64,000 bases of DNA from an uncultured Flavobacteriaceae bacterium (lineage in GTDB: Bacteria; Bacteroidota; Bacteroidia; Flavobacteriales; Flavobacteriaceae). The DNA is taken from positions 1-64,000 of the forward strand of contig CANLWN010000007.1 in NCBI GenBank assembly GCA_947494825.1, read 5' to 3'. Position 1 is the first letter of the stretch; each line of letters begins with the position of its first letter. Of this stretch, positions 1 to 9,395 are shown in pieces. The translations under genes and the position numbers were made by a program. The notes below the pieces were generated by a model that saw only the letters and a program-made list of their open reading frames with translations, had not been told where the DNA came from and ran no database searches.

Positions 1-483
1 GATGGGGACATCACTTCTACCGATATAACCGTTACCGGGGGCACCGATGCCGCCTTTAACGATGTTACCCTTGCTATAGCTAACAACGCCGTAACTACCG
101 TAAAAATTTTGGATGACAATGTTACCCCAAACAAGATATCGGAGGGAACGGATGGTCAAGTGTTGACCACCGTAGGTACTACGGTAGCCTGGGTTGATCC
201 CGCTAGTCCTTTCCATGCTTTGGGAAAAATGAACCAGAATGTTGCAACTAATGGATCTAACATAAGTTCAATTACAGACCTTGGCATAGGAAATTATCAA
301 GTGAATTTTACGACAAATGCCAGTTCTGCCGACTATATTATACAATTGACTCTTTTAAATGCTGGAGCGGGTTCCACTATCGAAGTAACCGCCCAGACGA
401 CCGCCGGTTTTACGGTTCAAATATCGAATAGCACACCTGCTCCTTTAGATGCGGATTGGTTTTTCACCGTAACGGATTTTTAA
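1..483 (+). CDS. C-terminal part of a repetitive secreted surface (fibre-like) protein, 5' end outside window
   Basis: The frame is open from base 1, so the start lies upstream; 160 codons and a TAA stop are visible. The first part (VTTVKILDDNV, NKISEGTDGQVL) resembles the low-complexity stalk repeats of flavobacterial tail-fibre-like surface proteins. The last 90 residues look like a compact beta-rich head, with alternating hydrophobic strands and ending in DWFFTVTDF. There is no T9SS C-terminal signal. Three bases after the stop begins a T9SS type-B protein, the same arrangement as the pair at 2019-8459, so this is probably the fibre gene of an upstream copy of the same module. Function is inferred only from layout and repeat style. 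Confidence 0.7.
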   Translation, partial: DGDITSTDITVTGGTDAAFNDVTLAIANNAVTTVKILDDNVTPNKISEGTDGQVLTTVGTTVAWVDPASPFHALGKMNQNVATNGSNISSITDLGIGNYQVNFTTNASSADYIIQLTLLNAGAGSTIEVTAQTTAGFTVQISNSTPAPLDADWFFTVTDF

Positions 484-486
484 TCG

Positions 487-1638
487 ATGAAGAAACAGCT
501 CTACATAACATTCTTCCTTCTGGTCGGTTCCCTACAGGCCCAAACGGCCCTGTACAATTCGGGAAACATCCGGATCCATCCCAACGGGCAGCTCGGTTTT
601 CACACCGACCTGATCAACAATGCTTCCTTTGATCAAAATGTCGGTTTGGCGGGTTTTTACGGCAGCACTACCCTAAACGTTTCCGGGGCCTTTATGCCCG
701 TCTTTTTTGATACCGAGATCGTTAACCCCAACGGGGTCTTGCTCAGCACCGGCCTTAGCGTTACCAACAACGCCAATTTTGTAGTGGGCGATTTTATCTC
801 CCCCAAGGACCAAATGGATGTCTATTTCAACTTTTTCCAGGATGCTTTTTTTACCGGGGAAGCCGATAATTCCAAAGTGGACGGTTTTGCCGCCCTTACG
901 AACAAACAAACCTTTTCCTTTCCGGTAGGCGATGCGCAGCAACTGCGCCCCTTGATCTTAAATTCGGAAAGCGTGAACGCCTTTGCCAAATGTGCCTATT
1001 TCTTTGAAGATCCCAACAATCCCTCCGCCTTTCCTGAAATTTTTGATACCACCAGAAAGATACGGGACATCGGGAACATTAGTACGCTCGAGTTCTGGCG
1101 CCTGGAAGGCAGTGTACTCTCTACCGTTACCCTGAGTTGGAACACTCGGAGCAACCTGCCCGCCATAGCCGACGACGTTCTTAATGTCACCGTCGTAGGC
1201 TGGAACAAATCGGCCCGCAGATGGTTAGAACTGGGAAACACCGCTATTGGGGGCGACCTCGACCTGGGTTTTGTGACCTCCGAACCCTTTACCCCGGATG
1301 AGTACGACATCATCACCTTTGGCACCGTGGCAGTTCCCACCGAGATCCTCACCCTAGACAATTACCTGCTTACCCCAAATGGAGACGGGGTAAACGATGC
1401 GTTGGTCATCCAGGAACTCATAGACCTTTCGCCCAATAACAGTTTAAAAATCTTTGACCGTAACGGCCTGCAGGTTTTTGATATGATCAACTACACCAAT
1501 GAATTTGACGGTACCTCCAATATGGACAATCTGGTCATCAATCGTGAAGCCGGACTTCCAGAGGGCGTATACTTCTATCTGATCACCATGGACGATCTGG
1601 ATCTCGAATTTCAGGGCTTCCTATATCTGAATCGTTAG
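487..1638 (+). CDS. T9SS type B sorting-domain protein (gliding motility-associated C-terminal domain)
   Basis: 383 aa. A signal peptide at residues 1-19 ends in SLQAQ, followed by about 270 residues of beta-rich region with no recognised domain. The end is a C-terminal gliding-motility/CHU_C-type sorting domain, beginning about residue 294 with LTPNGDGVNDAL and containing LKIFDRNGLQVF and GVYFYLITM. Family knowledge: type B C-terminal domains direct export through the type IX system to the cell surface or medium. It starts 3 bp after the upstream fibre gene, so the two are very likely co-transcribed. It is a clear paralogue of the protein at 7302-8459, sharing for example CAYFFEDPN, EFWRLEG and FPVGD. 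The internal region may bind the fibre partner; this is inference. Confidence 0.88.
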   Translation: MKKQLYITFFLLVGSLQAQTALYNSGNIRIHPNGQLGFHTDLINNASFDQNVGLAGFYGSTTLNVSGAFMPVFFDTEIVNPNGVLLSTGLSVTNNANFVVGDFISPKDQMDVYFNFFQDAFFTGEADNSKVDGFAALTNKQTFSFPVGDAQQLRPLILNSESVNAFAKCAYFFEDPNNPSAFPEIFDTTRKIRDIGNISTLEFWRLEGSVLSTVTLSWNTRSNLPAIADDVLNVTVVGWNKSARRWLELGNTAIGGDLDLGFVTSEPFTPDEYDIITFGTVAVPTEILTLDNYLLTPNGDGVNDALVIQELIDLSPNNSLKIFDRNGLQVFDMINYTNEFDGTSNMDNLVINREAGLPEGVYFYLITMDDLDLEFQGFLYLNR

Positions 1639-2018
1639 ACCACCACCATATTCCTTAGCAGCAAAAACTCCCTTAGCGCATCGAAAAACCCGATGAAACG
1701 CACTAAAATACCGATGAAATCATCTTTTTGCCCTTAAAACTGCGTAGGTATCTTAGTGGAGAAGTTGTTATTTTATCTTTTTACATACTTTTCCTACAAA
1801 TTCACAACAAAGATTGTTAATCGGCACGTTATTTCAGTAGTTTGCCCTAAAAGAATTGCTAACCCAAAAGTCGTTAAATGGTACTATTAATAGGATTTCC
1901 TTGGTGAAGGTTTAATTTCACAACAGTCCAACAGCGTTACACAACAATTTGATCAAACCGCCCCAAGTATGGTCTATTTTTATTCCCGATTACGCCTTAC
2001 CCTCAAATCTATAAGGAC
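1639..2018. other. 380-bp intergenic region between the two surface modules
   Basis: No gene longer than about 15 codons is visible. The stretch is AT-rich in its second half and should hold the promoter of the 2019-8459 module. Weak matches to the Bacteroidota -7 element occur, for example TATTTTTA near 1974-1981, but none has a convincing -33 partner. No strong hairpin terminator follows the gene ending at 1638. Confidence 0.4.
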
Positions 2019-5000
2019 ATGAATGCTAAAAAATTACTATGGTTGCTGTTTTTTACAGGCCTAAACTTTGCCACGGCACAGGTTAAGATCGGGAACAATC
2101 CCAACAGTATTGATGCGGCCTCCATCATTGAACTGGAAAGTACCAACAAGGCCTTGGTACTCACCCGACTCACCAACGTACAGATGCTGACCATGGCTCC
2201 GCTCCAGGGTGCCCTGGTATACAATACGGACACGCAATGCGTACACTACTACAATGGGTCCCAGTGGACCAACCTATGCAATACTTCAGGGCCAGGCGGC
2301 TTTTCCTTTGCCGACAACGGCGACGGTACCTTTACCTTAAACGACGGTGCAGGCAATAGCATTACTTTTAATGGCGCCCCGGAAACGCTGACTACCTTGA
2401 CCGACAATTTGGATGGTACGTACACCTATACCAATGAAGCCGGAACCCAAACCACCATTTCTGCTGGCAATACAGACAACCAGACCCTTAATACGGACGG
2501 AAGTCCGGGTAATGTTGGGATATCCAATGGAAACTCCCTCCTCATAAACGTAGACGATGGTGATGCGGACGACCAAAATGAAATTCAGGACTTACAGTTC
2601 AACGCAGGGGTCATTTCCTTGACCAATGATCCCGATGCCACGACAATCGACCTGAATGGCTATGATACCGATGTTTCGGACGACTTTAGCGGCGACTTCA
2701 ACGACCTGACCAACGTGCCCGCCAACTTGGACACCGACAGTACGGACGATTTTAGCGGGGACTTCAATGATTTGACCAATGTACCTGCCGGACTTGCCGA
2801 TGGGGATGACGATACTACCTATACCGCAGGAACGGGACTTACCCTTACAGGGACCGAATTTGCTGTAAACAATGCAGACATTGCGCCTGATTGGGCAAAC
2901 ATTACCAACATCCCGGCCAATCTCGATACCGATAGCACCGATGACTTTAGCGGCGACTTCAACGACCTCACCAACGTGCCAGTGAATCTGGATACCGATT
3001 CTACCGACGATTTTAGCGGTGATTTCAATGACCTGACCAATGTACCGGCCAACCTGGATACCGACAGCACCGACGACTTTAGTGGGGACTTTAACGACCT
3101 CACCAACGTGCCTGTCAATTTGGATACGGATTCCACCGATGATTTTAGTGGTGACTTCAACGACCTGACCAATGTACCCGCCAACTTAGATACCGACAGC
3201 ACCGACGACTTTAGCGGGGATTTCAATGACCTGACCAATGTACCTGCCAACTTGGATACGGACAGTACGGACGACTTTAGCGGCGACTTCAACGATTTGA
3301 CCAATGTACCCGCCAACCTGGACACCGACAGTACGGACGATTTTAGCGGGGACTTCAACGACCTCACCAACGTGCCCGTCAATTTGGACACCGACAGTAC
3401 GGACGATTTTAGCGGGGACTTCAACGACCTCACCAACGTGCCCACCAACCTGGATACCGACAGTACGGACGACTTTAGCGGGGATTTCAACGACCTCACA
3501 AACGTTCCTGCCAATCTGGATATCGACAGTACCGATGATTTTAGCGGGGACTTTAACGACCTTACTAATGTGCCTGCCAATCTGGACACGGACAGTACCG
3601 ATGACTTTAGCGGGGACTTCAACGACCTGACCAATGTACCTGCTGGACTTGCGGATGGGGACAACGATACTACCTATACCGCAGGAACCGGACTCACTCT
3701 TACCGGAACCGAGTTCGCCGTGAACAATGCAGACATCGCTCCTGATTGGGCAAACATCACCAACATCCCGGCCAATCTGGACACGGACAGCACGGACGAC
3801 TTTAGCGGAAGCTTTAACGACTTGACCGATGTACCGGCCAATTTGGACACGGATAGTACGGACGACTTTAGCGGAAGCTTTAATGACCTGACGGATGTAC
3901 CCGCCAACCTGGATACGGATTCCACTGATGATTTTAGCGGGGACTTTAATGACCTTACCAACGTGCCCGCCAATCTGGATACGGACAGCACCGACGACTT
4001 CAGCGGTGATTTCAACGACCTCACCAATGTGCCTGTCAACTTGGACACGGACAGTACCGATGACTTTAGCGGGGACTTCAACGACCTGACCAATGTACCT
4101 GCTGGACTTGCGGATGGGGACAACGATACTACCTATACCGCAGGAACCGGACTCACTCTTACCGGAACCGAGTTCGCCGTGAACAATGCAGACATCGCTC
4201 CTGATTGGGCAAACATCACCAACATCCCGGCCAATCTGGACACGGACAGCACGGACGACTTTAGCGGAAGCTTTAACGACTTGACCGATGTACCGGCCAA
4301 TTTGGACACGGATAGTACGGACGACTTTAGCGGAAGCTTTAATGACCTGACGGATGTACCCGCCAACCTGGATACGGATTCCACAGATGATTTTAGCGGC
4401 AGCTTTAACGATTTGACGGATGTCCCCGCCAACCTGGACACGGACAGCACGGATGACTTTAGTGGCGACTTTAACGATTTGACCAATGTACCTGCCAACT
4501 TGGATACGGACAGTACGGACGACTTTAGCGGGGACTTTAATGACCTTACCAACGTGCCCGCCAATCTGGATACGGATAGTACGGACGATTTCAGCGGCGA
4601 CTTCAACGACCTTACTAATGTGCCTGCTAATCTGGATACGGACAGTACCGATGATTTTAGCGGCGACTTCAACGACCTCACAAACGTTCCTGCAAATCTG
4701 GATACGGACAGTACGGACGATTTTAGTGGAAGCTTTAACGATCTGACGGACGTACCCGCCAACCTGGATACGGATTCCACAGATGATTTTAGCGGCAGCT
4801 TTAACGATTTGACGGATGTCCCCGCCAACCTGGACACGGACAGCACGGATGACTTTAGTGGCGACTTTAACGATTTGACCAATGTACCTGCCAACTTGGA
4901 TACGGACAGTACGGACGACTTTAGCGGGGACTTCAACGACCTGACCAATGTGCCTGCTGGACTTGCCGATGGGGACAACGATACTACCTATACAGCCGGA

Positions 5001-7298
5001 ACCGGACTTACCCTAACAGGGACCGAGTTTGCCGTGAACAATGCGGACATTGCGCCTGATTGGGCAAACATTACCAACATCCCGGCCAATCTCGATACCG
5101 ATAGCACCGATGACTTTAGCGGTAGCTTTAACGACCTGACTGATGTGCCTGTCAATTTGGATACGGACAGTACCGATGATTTTAGCGGTAGCTTTAACGA
5201 CCTTTCGGATGTACCGGCCAATCTGGATACAGACGCTACCGATGACTTTAGTGGAAGCTTCAATGACTTGTCGGATGTACCTGTCAACTTGGATACGGAT
5301 TCCACTGATGATTTTAGCGGGGACTTCAACGACCTAATCAACGTGCCCGCCAACCTGGACACGGATAGTACGGACGATTTCAGCGGCGACTTCAACGACC
5401 TCACCAACGTGCCCGTCAATTTGGATACGGACAGTACCGATGATTTTAGCGGTGACTTCAACGACCTTACCAATGTACCGGCCAATTTGGATACGGACAG
5501 CACCGATGATTTTAGCGGTAGCTTTAACGACCTGACGAATCTGCCAGCGAATCTGGATACGGACAGTACCGATGATTTTAGCGGCGACTTCAACGACCTC
5601 ACAAACGTTCCTGCAAATCTGGATACGGACAGTACGGACGATTTTAGTGGAAGCTTTAACGATCTGACGGACGTACCCGCCAACCTGGATACGGATTCCA
5701 CAGATGATTTTAGCGGTAGCTTTAACGATTTGACGGATGTCCCAGTGAATTTGGATACCGATAGTACGGATGATTTCAGCGGCGACTTCAACGACCTCAC
5801 CAATGTGCCCGCCAATCTGGACACCGACAGTACGGACGACTTTAGCGGTGATTTCAACGACCTCACCAACGTACCGGCCAACCTGGATACAGATTCCACC
5901 GATGATTTTAGCGGCGACTTCAACGACCTAACCAACGTGCCCACCAACTTGGACACGGATAGTACGGATGATTTTAGTGGAAGCTTTAACGACTTGACCG
6001 ATGTACCGGTCAACTTGGACACGGATAGTACGGACGACTTTAGCGGCGACTTCAACGACCTTACCAATGTACCCGCCAATCTGGATACCGATAGTACGGA
6101 TGATTTCAGCGGGGACTTCAACGACCTCACCAACGTACCCGCCAATCTGGATACCGACAGCACGGACGACTTTAGCGGCGACTTCAACGACCTTACCAAC
6201 GTGCCCGCCAATCTGGATACGGACTCCACCGACGATTTTAGTGGAAGCTTTAATGATCTGACGGATGTGCCGGCCGATTTGGATACGGATAGTACGGATG
6301 ATTTTAGTGGAAGCTTTAACGACTTGACCGATGTACCGGTCAACTTGGACACGGATAGTACGGACGACTTTAGCGGCGACTTCAACGACCTTACCAATGT
6401 ACCCGCCAATCTGGATACCGATAGTACGGATGATTTCAGCGGGGACTTCAACGACCTCACCAACGTACCGGCCAATCTGGATACCGACAGCACGGACGAC
6501 TTTAGCGGCGACTTCAACGACCTTACCAACGTGCCCGCCAATCTGGATACGGACTCCACCGACGATTTTAGTGGAAGCTTTAATGATCTGACGGATGTGC
6601 CGGCCGATTTGGATACGAGTACCAGCAATGAAATACAGACCTTGTCCAAAAGTGGGACCACGATTTCCCTTAGCAATGGCGGAGGTTCTGTGGATGAAAC
6701 GGTGACCTCGCTCTCCCAGAATACCACTACCGGACAGCTTACCTATACCAACGAAAATGCCGCCAGTCAGACAGCCAATGTAGTTTCCACAGACACCAAC
6801 AATTCCATTTCCGTGGGCTCCGATGGTGGTGCGTATTTAAAAATCAACTTTGGTGGGCGTTGGACCAATACGGATACCAGCACCGACTTAAACATCAATA
6901 ATACCGTAGCACCCATATTCGGCACACAGGATTATGTGGACGATGGCACCAACCTCTATGAGGTAATTGGGAACACCCTTGTTGTAAAAGAAGCCGGCAG
7001 GTACGACATTCGGGCTAATTTATCTTTACAGGGGGTCTCTGTAGGTGGAAACACGGATCAAAGGACCAATGTGAATTCAAGAATTGCGGTAAACGGTACA
7101 GTAATCGGAGCGAACGCAGCCTCGGCTTACATCCGATTTGCCAATGGCCATACCCAATCCAGTCTGCACCTCAACGAGATCCTGCAGTTGAATGCCAATG
7201 ATGTAATCACCATAGTCACCTTTAGGGAAGCCAATTCGGCAGCGGTTAATTTTAGCGGCTCCGGGGAATCGAGTTTTATGATCAATAAATTGAGGTAG
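2019..7298 (+). CDS. Giant repeat fibre-like secreted surface protein with C1q/TNF-like head
   Basis: 1759 aa. Signal peptide at residues 1-21, ending FATAQ. Residues about 22-95 form the N-terminal region seen in flavobacterial tail-fibre-like proteins (IGNNPNSIDAASIIELES, LVYNTDTQCVHYYNGSQW). Residues about 216-1533 hold some 52 copies of a 22-residue unit (LDTDSTDDFSG followed by FNDLTNVPA), interrupted four times by a 35-residue spacer beginning TTYTAGTGLTLTG. The unit resembles repeats of phage tail fibres. The last roughly 140 residues, from GGRWTNTDTS, look like a C1q/TNF-type jelly roll (VNSRIAVNG, SSFMINKL), often a trimeric binding head. There is no T9SS C-terminal domain; the next gene, 3 bp on, carries one. 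Likely role is an adhesin or surface fibre. This is inference, but the architecture is clear. Confidence 0.82.
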   Translation: MNAKKLLWLLFFTGLNFATAQVKIGNNPNSIDAASIIELESTNKALVLTRLTNVQMLTMAPLQGALVYNTDTQCVHYYNGSQWTNLCNTSGPGGFSFADNGDGTFTLNDGAGNSITFNGAPETLTTLTDNLDGTYTYTNEAGTQTTISAGNTDNQTLNTDGSPGNVGISNGNSLLINVDDGDADDQNEIQDLQFNAGVISLTNDPDATTIDLNGYDTDVSDDFSGDFNDLTNVPANLDTDSTDDFSGDFNDLTNVPAGLADGDDDTTYTAGTGLTLTGTEFAVNNADIAPDWANITNIPANLDTDSTDDFSGDFNDLTNVPVNLDTDSTDDFSGDFNDLTNVPANLDTDSTDDFSGDFNDLTNVPVNLDTDSTDDFSGDFNDLTNVPANLDTDSTDDFSGDFNDLTNVPANLDTDSTDDFSGDFNDLTNVPANLDTDSTDDFSGDFNDLTNVPVNLDTDSTDDFSGDFNDLTNVPTNLDTDSTDDFSGDFNDLTNVPANLDIDSTDDFSGDFNDLTNVPANLDTDSTDDFSGDFNDLTNVPAGLADGDNDTTYTAGTGLTLTGTEFAVNNADIAPDWANITNIPANLDTDSTDDFSGSFNDLTDVPANLDTDSTDDFSGSFNDLTDVPANLDTDSTDDFSGDFNDLTNVPANLDTDSTDDFSGDFNDLTNVPVNLDTDSTDDFSGDFNDLTNVPAGLADGDNDTTYTAGTGLTLTGTEFAVNNADIAPDWANITNIPANLDTDSTDDFSGSFNDLTDVPANLDTDSTDDFSGSFNDLTDVPANLDTDSTDDFSGSFNDLTDVPANLDTDSTDDFSGDFNDLTNVPANLDTDSTDDFSGDFNDLTNVPANLDTDSTDDFSGDFNDLTNVPANLDTDSTDDFSGDFNDLTNVPANLDTDSTDDFSGSFNDLTDVPANLDTDSTDDFSGSFNDLTDVPANLDTDSTDDFSGDFNDLTNVPANLDTDSTDDFSGDFNDLTNVPAGLADGDNDTTYTAGTGLTLTGTEFAVNNADIAPDWANITNIPANLDTDSTDDFSGSFNDLTDVPVNLDTDSTDDFSGSFNDLSDVPANLDTDATDDFSGSFNDLSDVPVNLDTDSTDDFSGDFNDLINVPANLDTDSTDDFSGDFNDLTNVPVNLDTDSTDDFSGDFNDLTNVPANLDTDSTDDFSGSFNDLTNLPANLDTDSTDDFSGDFNDLTNVPANLDTDSTDDFSGSFNDLTDVPANLDTDSTDDFSGSFNDLTDVPVNLDTDSTDDFSGDFNDLTNVPANLDTDSTDDFSGDFNDLTNVPANLDTDSTDDFSGDFNDLTNVPTNLDTDSTDDFSGSFNDLTDVPVNLDTDSTDDFSGDFNDLTNVPANLDTDSTDDFSGDFNDLTNVPANLDTDSTDDFSGDFNDLTNVPANLDTDSTDDFSGSFNDLTDVPADLDTDSTDDFSGSFNDLTDVPVNLDTDSTDDFSGDFNDLTNVPANLDTDSTDDFSGDFNDLTNVPANLDTDSTDDFSGDFNDLTNVPANLDTDSTDDFSGSFNDLTDVPADLDTSTSNEIQTLSKSGTTISLSNGGGSVDETVTSLSQNTTTGQLTYTNENAASQTANVVSTDTNNSISVGSDGGAYLKINFGGRWTNTDTSTDLNINNTVAPIFGTQDYVDDGTNLYEVIGNTLVVKEAGRYDIRANLSLQGVSVGGNTDQRTNVNSRIAVNGTVIGANAASAYIRFANGHTQSSLHLNEILQLNANDVITIVTFREANSAAVNFSGSGESSFMINKLR
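2664..6617 (+). repeat. Tandem coding repeat: about 52 units of 66 bp in five blocks
   Basis: Units of 66 bp encode the 22-residue motif. Blocks hold 2, 11, 5, 11 and 23 units, separated by four 105-bp spacers at 2814-2918, 3669-3773, 4128-4232 and 4983-5087. Two unit types alternate: GDFNDLTNVP and GSFNDLTDVP. Recent duplications are visible. The segments 5957-6286 and 6287-6616 match over nearly all of a 330-bp period (one c/g difference noticed, 6140 against 6470). The spacers at 3669 and 4128 lie in near-identical copies 459 bp apart. Segments beginning at 4361 and 4757 repeat at 396 bp (six units). Older units differ mainly at synonymous positions. Confidence 0.93.
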
Positions 7299-7301
7299 AA
7301 G

Positions 7302-8459
7302 ATGAAAAGAATCCTATTCCCATACCTGCTCTTTTTGAGTCTTGCCCTCCAAGCCCAGGATGCCATCCACAATTTTGGGAACATCCAGGTGCATGGAACG
7401 GCCTTGGTGGGCTTCCATACCGATGTAATCAACGACGGTACCTTTGATCAAAATTTGGGACTCGTCGGTTTTTACGGCGAAAACAGGTCTATTAGCCTCT
7501 CAGGAGCGTTTTCTCCTGTATTCTTTGACACGGAAATAGCCACAGACGACGGATTTTTCCTGGATACGACGATGGGAGTCACCAACAACGCAAGTTTTAT
7601 TTCCGGCAATGTAATTACCCCTCGGGATCAAACCGATATTTACCTCAACTTCTTGGGCGATGCTTTTTACGTTGGGGAGGGCGACAATACGAAAATTGAC
7701 GGTTTTGGTGCCATAAGCAACAGGGAAAGTTTCACCTTTCCGGTTGGGGACGATGACCGCTTACGCCCGTTGACCCTAACATCCGCGGCTATAAACGCCC
7801 TGGCCAAATGTGCCTATTTCTTCGAGGACCCAAATGCACCATCTACCTTTACCACGAGGTTCGATACCGACCTTAGGGACGTAGACGTTTTGGGAGTCAG
7901 CACACAGGAGTTTTGGCGCCTGGAAGGACAACTACCCGCTACAGTGACCCTTAGCTGGGACAACCAAAGCGATATCATTGTGTTGGGAGAGACCCTGGAC
8001 GATTTGAAAGTGGTTGGATGGAGCAAGACCGAGCAGCTTTGGGTAAACCTTGGCAATACCGCAGTACAAGGCAGTATGAACTCAGGGACGATTACCTCGG
8101 ATACCTTTGTTCCCGACGATTATGAAATCATTACCCTTGGCGGCAATAACGATATCCTGGAAACCTTGGATACAATAGAACTGGGCAACTATTTCTTAAC
8201 CCCCAATGGGGATGGGCAGAACGATTTTCTGGTCATTGAAGGCCTGGAAAACTCGCCCAACAACTCCCTCCAAATCTTTAACAGATATGGGGTCTTAGTG
8301 TACAAAAAGGACAACTACACCAACGAATTCAATGGTAGGGCCAATGTGAGTCGCGTTATCGATAAGGACGCCGGCCTACCTGCTGGGATATACTTTTATA
8401 TCATTGCCCTGAACGATCTACGTCAAAAACATCAGGGGTACATGTACATTACGCAGTAA
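7302..8459 (+). CDS. T9SS type B sorting-domain protein, paralogue of the 487-1638 protein
   Basis: 385 aa. A signal peptide ends ALQAQ at about residue 19. A 270-residue beta-rich region is clearly homologous to the protein at 487-1638 (GFHTDVINDGTFDQN, CAYFFEDPN, EFWRLEG). The type B sorting domain starts about residue 298 (LTPNGDGQNDFLVIEG, LQIFNRYGVLVY, GIYFYIIAL). The start lies 3 bp after the fibre gene's TAG, implying translational coupling or at least one transcript. Known for the family: type B C-terminal domains send cargo through the T9SS. It may anchor or chaperone the fibre protein, which lacks a sorting domain; this is inference. An AT-rich hairpin (8459-8467 with 8476-8484) follows but has no T-run. 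Confidence 0.88.
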   Translation: MKRILFPYLLFLSLALQAQDAIHNFGNIQVHGTALVGFHTDVINDGTFDQNLGLVGFYGENRSISLSGAFSPVFFDTEIATDDGFFLDTTMGVTNNASFISGNVITPRDQTDIYLNFLGDAFYVGEGDNTKIDGFGAISNRESFTFPVGDDDRLRPLTLTSAAINALAKCAYFFEDPNAPSTFTTRFDTDLRDVDVLGVSTQEFWRLEGQLPATVTLSWDNQSDIIVLGETLDDLKVVGWSKTEQLWVNLGNTAVQGSMNSGTITSDTFVPDDYEIITLGGNNDILETLDTIELGNYFLTPNGDGQNDFLVIEGLENSPNNSLQIFNRYGVLVYKKDNYTNEFNGRANVSRVIDKDAGLPAGIYFYIIALNDLRQKHQGYMYITQ

Positions 8460-8619
8460 AGTATTTTTCTGTTGTAAAATACTTAGTAACTTTGGGATTG
8501 GGCACAGTCTTGTGGATGCGCAAGCGTTTCCCGCTATGCACAATAGAACTGCCTAGCCCGCGTTTTTGAATTGAACCTACATGGGTTCCTTTTTTGCACT
8601 GCGAACATAAAACGGATGT

Positions 8620-9354
8620 ATGAACAGACGATCTTTCATCAAAAAAAGTAGCATTTCGGGCCTCGCCTTGGCCACGGCACCCAGTTTGATCTCGTTTACC
8701 GAGACAGAATACACCATTTTGGAGCTCATGGGCAAGGAGGATATACCCCTGTATGGCAAGGACATCAATTTGAGAAAGGAGGCCCACGAGGCCTTCGTTG
8801 CCATGAAAAAAGCGGCCTATAGCGACGGTATTGATATCAAAATTGTATCGAGCTTTAGGGATTTTTATCGGCAGGAAGCCATTTGGGAAAGAAAATACTT
8901 GAGATTTACCGAAGACGATGGCATGCAGCCACTGGATGCCATTGATAAAATCATCGAATATTCGACCATTCCCGGTACGAGTCGCCACCATTGGGGCACG
9001 GATATCGATATTATTGATGGGTATCGAAAAACCGAGGGCGATGTGCTGGTCCCTGAAAAATTCCGCGAAGGTGGTCCTTTTGCCGATTTTAAGAAGTGGA
9101 TGGATGAAAATTCCAAGAAATTTGATTTCTATCTCGTCTATACCGATCATTCCAAAAGAAGGGGGTTTAAATACGAACCCTGGCATTACAGTTATGCGCC
9201 ACTTTCCATTCCCATGCTCACCGCATTTCGAAAAAAGAACATCCTACAGCTATTACAAAAAGAGGAGTTTTACGGCAGTGAGCATTTTACGGCTGGATTC
9301 TTAAAAACCTACGTCAGGGACAATATTTTGGACATAAACCCGGAACTTTTATAA
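8620..9354 (+). CDS. D-alanyl-D-alanine carboxypeptidase, M15 (VanY-like) family, Tat-exported
   Basis: 244 aa. The N-terminus has a twin-arginine signal (NRRSFIKK, then a hydrophobic stretch to about residue 25), so it is probably exported folded by Tat. Zinc-site motifs of the M15B family are present: SRHHWGTDIDI at residues 121-131 supplies the first His and Asp ligands, and EPWHYSY at 186-192 supplies the catalytic Glu and last His ligand. VSSFRD at 77-82 is the usual substrate-side motif. Family role: cleaving the terminal D-Ala of peptidoglycan stem peptides in the periplasm. It stands alone between the surface module and an M48 peptidase. Confidence 0.87.
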   Translation: MNRRSFIKKSSISGLALATAPSLISFTETEYTILELMGKEDIPLYGKDINLRKEAHEAFVAMKKAAYSDGIDIKIVSSFRDFYRQEAIWERKYLRFTEDDGMQPLDAIDKIIEYSTIPGTSRHHWGTDIDIIDGYRKTEGDVLVPEKFREGGPFADFKKWMDENSKKFDFYLVYTDHSKRRGFKYEPWHYSYAPLSIPMLTAFRKKNILQLLQKEEFYGSEHFTAGFLKTYVRDNILDINPELL

Positions 9355-9395
9355 CACTTTTTGTACCTTGGGGAATCACCTGAACACTCCTTAGT

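Noticed and set aside
2664-6617. CRISPR-like periodicity in the fibre gene
   Set aside because: Period 66 bp is in frame with a 22-residue protein unit and there are no non-repeat spacers.
2819-6727. Long minus-strand open frames (up to 579 codons) across the fibre repeat, with a SLKSPLKSSVLSVS-type repeat
   Set aside because: They are a by-product of the 66-bp repeat on the other strand: the antisense frame lacks stops in the unit, so it stays open. There is no start region, signal or family similarity, and the plus-strand gene is well supported.
8449-9186. A 245-codon minus-strand frame opposite the M15 peptidase gene
   Set aside because: It is antisense to a gene with intact zinc motifs and a Tat signal, and its product has no recognisable domain.
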